Assembly (NCBI GenBank): GCA_007131895.1
Contig: SLPR01000233.1
Coordinates: 1-13,298 of the forward strand
Direction: 5' to 3'
Length of the DNA: 13,298 bases
Source: Bacteroidales bacterium
Lineage (GTDB): Bacteria > Bacteroidota > Bacteroidia > Bacteroidales > UBA7960
Shown here: positions 7,840-13,298 of the stretch, one piece after another
Layout: each line of letters opens with the position of its first letter
How positions within the stretch are numbered: position 1 is the first letter of the stretch
Made by a program: the position numbers and the translations under genes
Notes under the pieces: model-generated
The model's input: the letters and a program-made list of their open reading frames with translations, nothing else
What the model was told of the DNA's origin: nothing
Database searches by the model: none

Positions 7840-10227
7840 ATGGACATTCAATATGCAGGTGAACACCTGCTCCCCGGCCAGATAGGCCATTTCTCTGTCA
7901 TCATCGGACTTATTGCTGCAATCTTTACTGCTTTTTTTTACAGCCAGGCCTCGCGCGAAAACCCACTGGATAATCTCAAATGGCGCAATTGGGCGCGATA
8001 TGCATACTATGCTCACAGCCTTTTTATCATCCTGGCTTCGGTGCTGCTGATGTACCTGCTGCTCAATCGATATTATGAGTACCGTTACGTATGGGTACAT
8101 ACAGAAAACAACCTCAGCCTGGGGTATCTTATTGCTGCTTTCTGGGCAGGACAGGAAGGCAGCCTTCTTTTCTGGACTCTTTGCCAGGTGGCAGTTGGCC
8201 TGCTATTGATAAAATACGCCGGACAATGGGAAAGTAAGGTAATGACCATTGTAGGGATTTCGCAGGTTTTCATGACCTCTATGTTGCTGGGTATTACTTT
8301 TTTCGGGCAGCAGGTAGGAATGAGTCCATTCACATTGCTCAGGGAAGTGCCTGAAAATGCTGCCAGTGCATTTTTTCAGAATCCTTTTTACCTTTCGCTC
8401 ATTGTAGATGGCAACGGTCTCAACCCTTTATTACGCAACTTCTGGATGATGTCGCACCCCCCTGTTTTGTTTATCGGGTTTGCCATTGCCCTTGTACCAT
8501 TTGCCTATGCCCTTGCAGGATTGTGGCAAAAGCAATATATACAATGGATACGGCCGGCACTGCCGTGGACCAACCTGGCCATTTTTTTCCTGGGAGCCGG
8601 GATATTACTGGGAGGCATCTGGGCTTATGAATCGCTCACTTTTGGGGGTTTCTGGGCATGGGACCCCATTGAAAATGCATCGCTGGTCCCATGGTTGATT
8701 CTTGTGGCCGCCCTGCACCTGATGCTTGCAGCGCAAAAAAAACAGGAGAATCTTTTCCCCACCTTTTTGTTTACCTTTCTGTCCTTTGTTTTTGTAATCT
8801 ACAGCACCTACCTGACCCGCAGCGGCGTGCTTGCCGAAACTTCGGTTCACTCCTTTGGAAACGATGGCATGGGAAACCACATACTGATATACCTGTTCAC
8901 ATTACTGATCCTCGCTCTTGTGGTACTGATAAGACATTATAAAAGGCTCCCCTCAAAAGAGAATGAAGAACCCATAAGCAAAGAGTTCTGGCTTTTTATT
9001 GCCGCCATGGTTCTCGTGCTGTCTGCTTTCCAGATAATTTTCACCACTTCCATTCCTGTATGGAACAAAATTTTCGGAAGCCAGCTGAGCCCTCCCACCG
9101 ATGTGGTTCAGCACTATAATACCTGGCAACTTCCGTTTGCAGTGCTTGTAGCAATTCTTATGGCATTTGCACATTTTCTGAAGTGGGGGAAAACTGACAT
9201 TAAAAAATTCCTTGTTGCCTCTGCCTTTTCCTTCGGCCTTGCACTGGCAACCACAGTTTTTATTGTTTTCTTTTCAGAAGTAAATCAACTGGCCCACAGA
9301 ATATTTCTGCTTGCCGGACTGTTTGCCCTTTTCTCTTCCATAGACATGTTGTTCAGGTTTCGCAAAACCCTGGCCAATACCCCGGCTCTCATCAGCCACC
9401 TGGGCATCGCTCTTTTCCTGGTAGCCATAGTGCTGACTTTTTCGCAGAAGGATACCATCTCGAAAAATACTTCAGGATACAACCTGGGAGAAGCATTCCC
9501 GGCCAATGAAAACCTGCTGCTGATCAAGGATGAAATCCTTCCCATGGGAAGCTACTATGTGACTTACAAGGGACATTACAAAGATGGGGAGGACATTTTT
9601 TACCAGATTGATTTCCTCAGAAAAAATAACCAGGGAGAATATTACAAGGTTTTCCGTTCACTCCCTTCCATCAAGTTAAACGAAACCATGGGCAACGTTT
9701 ACAACCCCTATGCAAAAGTGTATCCGGGCAGAGATATCTTTACCTATATAACTTTTGCTGATGTGGAGAGCCATACCGGACATACCCATGAATCGAAGCT
9801 GCTGGAAACCATTGAAATGACCCGGCACGATACCATCAGCTTTGACAACAACCTGATGGTGCTCAGTGCCATTGAAGCAGTGGAACCCGAAGAAGAGAAC
9901 GGCAGCATCATCGTGGAAGCCACCATTGATGTAATCACCCATTTTGGCCGTGAATACAGGGTAAGCCCAAGATTTGTATTACAAGGCAGGTCCCTTCATT
10001 ATCATGATGATAACATCCGTGATCTGGATTACCGCTTCCGCTTCAGTGAAGTGAGCGAGAAACCATTCACTATCATGGTTGAAATCTACCAGGAAGAACC
10101 TGAGTTTATCATTATTAAAACCATTATCTTTCCCTACATCAACCTGTTGTGGCTAAGCTGTATAATCATGCTTGTGGGTTTCTGGATGACTTTCAGGAAA
10201 AGATGGAAAGCAAGGGAAGCAAAATAA
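7840..10227 (+). CDS. ccmF: Cytochrome c haem lyase, CcmF/CcsA type
   Basis: 795 residues of multi-spanning inner-membrane protein. It is expected to take part in covalent attachment of haem to CxxCH apocytochromes c on the periplasmic side. Diagnostic features are the tryptophan-rich haem motif FGGFWAWDPIEN (residues 268-279, with W272, W274, D275) and four histidines in CcmF-like contexts: H206 (SHPP, after GNGLNPLL), H293 (PWLILVAALH), H337 (TRSGVLAETSVHSFGND) and H520 (SHLGIALFL). Membrane segments fill residues 17-360 and 384-535. A soluble, presumably periplasmic domain of about 220 residues (540-760) follows, then a last membrane span (about 764-783) and a basic tail. E. coli CcmF is about 647 residues; this one is longer mainly through the soluble domain, as is common in Bacteroidota. 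No ccmE, ccmABC or CcmH-like gene is in the window, so partners must be elsewhere. Many databases would call it 'cytochrome c biogenesis protein CcsA'. Confidence 0.92.
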   Translation: MDIQYAGEHLLPGQIGHFSVIIGLIAAIFTAFFYSQASRENPLDNLKWRNWARYAYYAHSLFIILASVLLMYLLLNRYYEYRYVWVHTENNLSLGYLIAAFWAGQEGSLLFWTLCQVAVGLLLIKYAGQWESKVMTIVGISQVFMTSMLLGITFFGQQVGMSPFTLLREVPENAASAFFQNPFYLSLIVDGNGLNPLLRNFWMMSHPPVLFIGFAIALVPFAYALAGLWQKQYIQWIRPALPWTNLAIFFLGAGILLGGIWAYESLTFGGFWAWDPIENASLVPWLILVAALHLMLAAQKKQENLFPTFLFTFLSFVFVIYSTYLTRSGVLAETSVHSFGNDGMGNHILIYLFTLLILALVVLIRHYKRLPSKENEEPISKEFWLFIAAMVLVLSAFQIIFTTSIPVWNKIFGSQLSPPTDVVQHYNTWQLPFAVLVAILMAFAHFLKWGKTDIKKFLVASAFSFGLALATTVFIVFFSEVNQLAHRIFLLAGLFALFSSIDMLFRFRKTLANTPALISHLGIALFLVAIVLTFSQKDTISKNTSGYNLGEAFPANENLLLIKDEILPMGSYYVTYKGHYKDGEDIFYQIDFLRKNNQGEYYKVFRSLPSIKLNETMGNVYNPYAKVYPGRDIFTYITFADVESHTGHTHESKLLETIEMTRHDTISFDNNLMVLSAIEAVEPEEENGSIIVEATIDVITHFGREYRVSPRFVLQGRSLHYHDDNIRDLDYRFRFSEVSEKPFTIMVEIYQEEPEFIIIKTIIFPYINLLWLSCIIMLVGFWMTFRKRWKAREAK
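7855..7870 (+). repeat. Inverted repeat in the first codons of ccmF
   Basis: GCAGGTG-AA-CACCTGC is a perfect 7-base inverted repeat with a 2-base centre, starting 15 bases after the A of the ATG. As RNA it could form a 6-bp stem closed by a GAAC tetraloop. It lies within codons 6-11. A repeat of this length is expected about once by chance in a window this size, so a role is only possible. Confidence 0.3.
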
Positions 10228-10319
10228 ACTCCGGGAAAAATGGCTGTTTTTATGGGTATCAGGAGCATTGCAGTGCTGTTGAATTGCAAATAAGAGCATG
10301 CCGGTAACGCTAAAATCCG

Positions 10320-10327
10320 TACTTTTG
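10320..10327 (+). promoter_or_regulatory. Possible -7 promoter box (TACTTTTG) for the DUF2520 gene
   Basis: TACTTTTG matches the TAnnTTTG consensus at all fixed positions and ends 25 bases before the ATG at 10353, within the 125-bp gap after ccmF. No TTTG-like -33 element is seen at the usual distance. It could start the DUF2520-kdsC-ubiA-maf unit. Confidence 0.4.
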
Positions 10328-10352
10328 GTCTTTCAACCATACAGTGCAGAAG

Positions 10353-11132
10353 ATGGACAGAATCGAAAAGATTGTACTTCTGGGAGCGGGCAATGTTTCA
10401 ACACACCTTGGAGCTGCTTTACAGGGTACCGGCAGGCGTATTCTTCAGGTCTACAGCCGCACCATCGGGGCGGCAGAAATCCTTGCACGCAAACTGGATG
10501 CAGACTTTACCACCGACCTGAACTACATCTATCCCGGAGCAGACCTTTACATCTTTTCCCTGGCTGATAATGCCATGGAAGAAGTGCTGGATAACTTTCC
10601 CCTTAAAGATGTTTTTGCTGTGCACACCTCAGGCAGTTTGCCTGTTGATATACTTGAAAAAGCCGGGCTTCAGGCCGGAGTATTCTACCCACTGCAAACC
10701 TTCTCCAAAACTATTGAGCCTGACTTTTCAAATATCCCCATTTGCATTGAAGCAAAAACGGAAAAGCACCAACAGGTTTTGTATCATCTTGCATCAGAAA
10801 TAAGCCGGGATGTAAGATTCATCGACTCCGAACAACGGGAAACAATTCATATTGCGGCAGTTTTTGCCTGCAATTTCACCAATCACCTTTTTAGTGTCGC
10901 GGAGGAAATCCTTGAAAACAAAGAAATTTCATTCGACATTATGTATCCGCTGATACAGGAAACAGTCAGAAAAGCCATGCACCAAAAACCCTCTCTGGTG
11001 CAAACCGGACCTGCAGTAAGAAAGGATGACAAAATCATGCAAAAACATGTAAAACAATTATCATCTTTGCCTGATTATCAGAAAATTTATAATTTTATCT
11101 CACAAAGTATTATACAAAACAGCACAAAGTAA
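10353..11132 (+). CDS. Rossmann-fold and DUF2520 domain protein (predicted NAD(P)-dependent oxidoreductase-like)
   Basis: 259 residues from the ATG at 10353 (MDRIEKIVLLGAG). An in-frame GTG at 10344 would add three residues; the ATG is preferred because it places the Rossmann strand close to the N-terminus, as is typical. Residues 7-16 form the first strand and glycine-rich dinucleotide loop (IVLLGAGNVS). Further conserved-looking segments are VYSR (33-36), VHTSGS (90-95), GVFYPLQTFS (109-118) and AAVFACNFTNHLF (168-180), which mark the DUF2520 C-terminal helical domain. The layout resembles the pyrroline-5-carboxylate reductase/6-phosphogluconate dehydrogenase superfamily, but the substrate is unknown. 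The length is normal for the family. The downstream kdsC-like gene begins 12 bp after its stop, so the two are almost certainly co-transcribed. Confidence 0.85.
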   Translation: MDRIEKIVLLGAGNVSTHLGAALQGTGRRILQVYSRTIGAAEILARKLDADFTTDLNYIYPGADLYIFSLADNAMEEVLDNFPLKDVFAVHTSGSLPVDILEKAGLQAGVFYPLQTFSKTIEPDFSNIPICIEAKTEKHQQVLYHLASEISRDVRFIDSEQRETIHIAAVFACNFTNHLFSVAEEILENKEISFDIMYPLIQETVRKAMHQKPSLVQTGPAVRKDDKIMQKHVKQLSSLPDYQKIYNFISQSIIQNSTK

Positions 11133-11144
11133 AACCCAACGTAT

Positions 11145-11666
11145 ATGTCCAACTACAAAACCCTATTAGCTGACATCAAGACTCTTATTTTTGATGTGGA
11201 TGGAGTAATGACCGACGGCATTGTCCTTCTGACAACCCAGGGCGACATGCTTCGTACTATGAACGTAAAAGACGGATACGCCCTGCAGCTGGCAGTAAAA
11301 AAGGGATATCGGATTATTATTATTTCCGGGGGTAATTCCGAGGCTGTCAGAGAAAGGTTCAAAGGACTGGGCTTAAAAGAAATACACCTGGCCATAGGCA
11401 ACAAACTGGAAGTATTTCACAGAATTGTGGAAGAAGACAAACTCGATTTGAAAACCATATTGTACATGGGCGATGACATCCCCGACTACGAAATCATGCG
11501 CGAAGTGGGTGTAGCTGCCTGTCCGGCCAATGCAGCCGAAGAGATCAAGCACATCAGCAGATACATTTCACCCATTGATGGTGGAAAGGGCTGTGTAAGA
11601 GATGTTATAGAGCAGGTAATGAAAGTACAGCAAACCTGGTTTGATGAAGATGGTTTTCACTGGTAA
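11145..11666 (+). CDS. kdsC: KdsC-type HAD-IIIA phosphatase (3-deoxy-D-manno-octulosonate 8-phosphate phosphatase)
   Basis: 173 residues, a cap-less HAD phosphatase. All four HAD motifs are visible: FDVDGVMTDG at residues 16-25 (nucleophile D17, acid/base D19), S61 in IIISGGNS, K87 in IGNKLE, and GDDIPD at 109-114 (D110, D111, D114). The C-terminal GGKGCVRDVIE segment corresponds to the GGxGAVRE tail that in KdsC tetramers reaches into the neighbouring active site. Expected reaction: Kdo 8-phosphate to Kdo plus phosphate, the step before CMP-Kdo in lipid A-core synthesis, in the cytoplasm. The close homologue in Bacteroidota that acts on KDN 9-phosphate has the same motifs, so substrate is not certain from sequence alone. 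Length is slightly below E. coli KdsC (about 188). It lies 12 bp after the DUF2520 gene and 36 bp before the prenyltransferase gene. Confidence 0.87.
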   Translation: MSNYKTLLADIKTLIFDVDGVMTDGIVLLTTQGDMLRTMNVKDGYALQLAVKKGYRIIIISGGNSEAVRERFKGLGLKEIHLAIGNKLEVFHRIVEEDKLDLKTILYMGDDIPDYEIMREVGVAACPANAAEEIKHISRYISPIDGGKGCVRDVIEQVMKVQQTWFDEDGFHW

Positions 11667-11702
11667 ATCAGCATCCCTGTAAATAACATAAAATCCTTAC
11701 TC

Positions 11703-12656
11703 ATGCTGGCATACCTCAGACTATTTCGTTGGCCTAACCTGGCAGTAGTGGCTTTGACACAATACCTTGTCAGATATGCCCTCATCCTTCCTTTGCTTTC
11801 TCAAGGCGGAATAGAACCGGCATTATCCCATTTTTCTTTTGCCCTGCTGGTGCTGGCCACTCTGCTCATAACGGCGGCAGGTTATGCTATCAACGATTAT
11901 TTCGATCTGCGCGCTGACCGCATCAACAAACCCGATAAAATCGTACTGGGGAAACACATCTCCCGCAGAACAGCCATCTTTTTCCATTCATTGTTTAATC
12001 TGGCAGGGGTTCTGCTGGGAGTAATCCTTTCAATTTCAGTCGGCAGCTGGCAACTGGCCTTTATTTTCATCATCATCCCCTTCTTGTTGTGGATGTATTC
12101 CATTCGTTACAAAAAGAAATTCTTTATCGGCAATTTCATTGTAGCAGTGCTGGCCGCCTTTGTGGTGGCAATCGTGTGGGTTTTCGATTTCCAGGCCCTC
12201 AACGGGGCAACCGAAGCCGACCATCTCACCATCAACAGCATCTCATTCCTGGTAAGATCATACGCCTTTTTTGCCTTTCTTACCACCCTTGTAAGAGAAA
12301 TCATTAAAGATGCCGAAGATATCAGGGGGGATGCAAAAACCGGTTGCAAGACCATTCCCATTGTTTCAGGAATGAGTACCACCAAAAGGATCATCATTTT
12401 CTTTAATGTTGCACTTATTGTTTTGGTTATTGCCATGCAGATATATCTTTTAAGAAGAGATTTCGACCTGCTTTTTGTCTACCTTATTTTTGCTGTGCAG
12501 CTCCCTTTTATCCTTATGATAAACAAAACCATAAACGCGGTAGAAAAATCAGACTACAACTATCTGAGTAAATTTGCCAAGCTAACCATGCTCGGAGGAG
12601 TGCTTTCCATGGTGATTTTGTATTTTTATATTCAGGAAGGTTTCAGCATTTTGTAA
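11703..12656 (+). CDS. UbiA-family prenyltransferase, geranylgeranylglycerol-phosphate geranylgeranyltransferase-like
   Basis: 317 residues with about eight or nine membrane helices. Two aspartate-rich motifs define the UbiA superfamily: NDYFDLRADRINKPDK (residues 64-79; N64, D65, D68, D72) and REIIKDAEDIRGDAKTGCKTIP (residues 198-219; D203, D206, D210). These bind the Mg-prenyl diphosphate and act on the membrane plane. The combination RADRINKPDK and KDAEDIRGDAKTGCKT is the pattern that annotation pipelines label (di)geranylgeranylglyceryl phosphate synthase, as opposed to UbiA (4-hydroxybenzoate) or MenA. The true acceptor in Bacteroidota is not established by sequence. The start is the ATG at 11703, giving MLAYLRLFRWPNL, the usual N-terminus of the family just before the first helix. 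It sits between kdsC and maf with short gaps (36 and 72 bp), consistent with one operon. Confidence 0.85.
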   Translation: MLAYLRLFRWPNLAVVALTQYLVRYALILPLLSQGGIEPALSHFSFALLVLATLLITAAGYAINDYFDLRADRINKPDKIVLGKHISRRTAIFFHSLFNLAGVLLGVILSISVGSWQLAFIFIIIPFLLWMYSIRYKKKFFIGNFIVAVLAAFVVAIVWVFDFQALNGATEADHLTINSISFLVRSYAFFAFLTTLVREIIKDAEDIRGDAKTGCKTIPIVSGMSTTKRIIIFFNVALIVLVIAMQIYLLRRDFDLLFVYLIFAVQLPFILMINKTINAVEKSDYNYLSKFAKLTMLGGVLSMVILYFYIQEGFSIL

Positions 12657-12728
12657 AACAGAAGATTAAACGCCACACCATACATCATTTTGCAATTCTT
12701 CAGCCATTACAAACTTGTCAATTGATTC

Positions 12729-13298
12729 ATGCATATTTTCAACCAGTTAAAAAACATTGACCTGATACTGGGCTCCCAGTCACCAAGAAGAAAATCACTG
12801 CTCCGGGATGCAGGCTTCCATTTCAGAACACAAGTAATACCTACCCTGGAAGAATTCTCACCAAATCTTGAACCGGAAGAAATAGCAGAGTTTCTCTGCC
12901 GGCAAAAAGCGGAACCCTTCAGTGAGCAGTTAAAAAAGGACAGCATCCTTATTACTGCCGACACCATCGTGGTGAAGGATAAACAGATACTCAACAAAGC
13001 CTCTGAGGAGCAGGAAGCATTCAGGATGCTTTCGATGCTCAGCGGCACTCACCATAATGTAATAACTGGTGTATGCCTTAGCACAAAAGGGTACAGTGAA
13101 AGCTTTCACGAAACCACCAGGGTGTATTTTCACACCCTTACCGATGAAGAAATGCATTGGTACATCAACAAATCTAAACCTTTTGACAAAGCAGGAGCAT
13201 ACGGCATACAGGAGTGGATTGGCATGATCGGAGTAGAAAAAATTGAAGGTTGTTATTATAATGTAATGGGGTTGCCCGTTGCGGCCCTGTTCCGGAAC
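12729..13298 (+). CDS. maf: Maf family nucleotide pyrophosphatase, C-terminus cut by window edge
   Basis: 190 codons are visible with no stop before the right edge. The start is the ATG at 12729, giving MHIFNQLKNIDLILGSQSPRR. Hallmarks of Maf/YhdE proteins are ILGSQSPRRKSLL (residues 13-25), ITADTIVV (75-82, with the presumed general-base D78), AFRMLSMLSGTHHNVITGV (about 97-115) and KPFDKAGAYGIQEW (near 156-169). Family members hydrolyse nucleoside triphosphates, often dTTP/UTP or modified nucleotides, to monophosphate and pyrophosphate, and are thought to clean the nucleotide pool; overproduction has been linked to septum inhibition. The usual length is about 190-200 residues, so only a few residues are missing. 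It follows the prenyltransferase by 72 bp. Confidence 0.9.
   Translation, partial: MHIFNQLKNIDLILGSQSPRRKSLLRDAGFHFRTQVIPTLEEFSPNLEPEEIAEFLCRQKAEPFSEQLKKDSILITADTIVVKDKQILNKASEEQEAFRMLSMLSGTHHNVITGVCLSTKGYSESFHETTRVYFHTLTDEEMHWYINKSKPFDKAGAYGIQEWIGMIGVEKIEGCYYNVMGLPVAALFRN

Noticed and set aside
10240..10293. Small ORF of 17 codons (MAVFMGIRSI...) in the gap between ccmF and the DUF2520 gene
   Set aside because: ORFs of this length are frequent by chance, there is no recognisable motif, and no promoter box precedes it.
10344..10352. GTG at 10344 as the DUF2520 start
   Set aside because: It adds only three residues; the ATG at 10353 gives the typical short N-terminus before the GAGN loop.
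10298..10567. 89-codon + strand ORF overlapping the start of the DUF2520 gene
   Set aside because: It is mostly out of frame with a clear Rossmann-protein reading frame and its composition (many Gly, His, Arg, Ser) is that of a shadow frame.
12685..12692. TCATTTTG as a -7 promoter box for maf
   Set aside because: It misses the key A at position 2 of TAnnTTTG, and the short gap fits co-transcription with the upstream gene.
1..13298. CRISPR arrays, insertion sequences, tRNA/rRNA genes, phage or toxin-antitoxin genes
   Set aside because: I read the intergenic gaps and ORFs and saw no spaced direct repeats, transposase motifs, cloverleaf-like sequences or small paired toxin/antitoxin genes.

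Overview
All nine genes lie on the + strand and are densely packed. The organism is very probably a member of Bacteroidota (Bacteroidales-like or a close relative, by inference). Three things point there: a type IX secretion (T9SS) C-terminal sorting domain on the first protein, a DUF5723 outer-membrane barrel protein (a Bacteroidota family), and perfect copies of the Bacteroidota -7 promoter box TAnnTTTG upstream of several genes. Shine-Dalgarno sequences are weak or absent, as usual in this phylum.

Left part (1-7633) holds cell-envelope genes. It opens with the C-terminal 540 residues of a secreted subtilisin-like protease. Next comes a 915-residue membrane-anchored protein with a DUF3352-like N-terminal part and a C-terminal region that looks like a beta-propeller. 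After that, a 535-residue lipoprotein of unknown function sits 25 bp upstream of the DUF5723 barrel protein.

Middle part (7634-10227): a 206-bp non-coding gap carries a probable promoter. It is followed by a CcmF/CcsA-type cytochrome c haem lyase with the WWD-type haem motif and the four conserved histidines.

Right part (10228-13298) is a compact, probably co-transcribed set: a Rossmann/DUF2520 protein, a KdsC-type HAD phosphatase (Kdo branch of LPS synthesis), a UbiA-family prenyltransferase of the geranylgeranylglyceryl-phosphate type, and a Maf nucleotide pyrophosphatase cut off by the right edge. As far as I recall, this order is common in Bacteroidota genomes, so it reads as ordinary chromosomal backbone.

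I saw no tRNA or rRNA gene, CRISPR array, insertion sequence, phage gene or defence system. No stretch over 300 bases lacks a gene. I do not see a clearly new multi-gene system. The least understood parts are the propeller-bearing DUF3352-like protein and the lipoprotein/DUF5723 pair.
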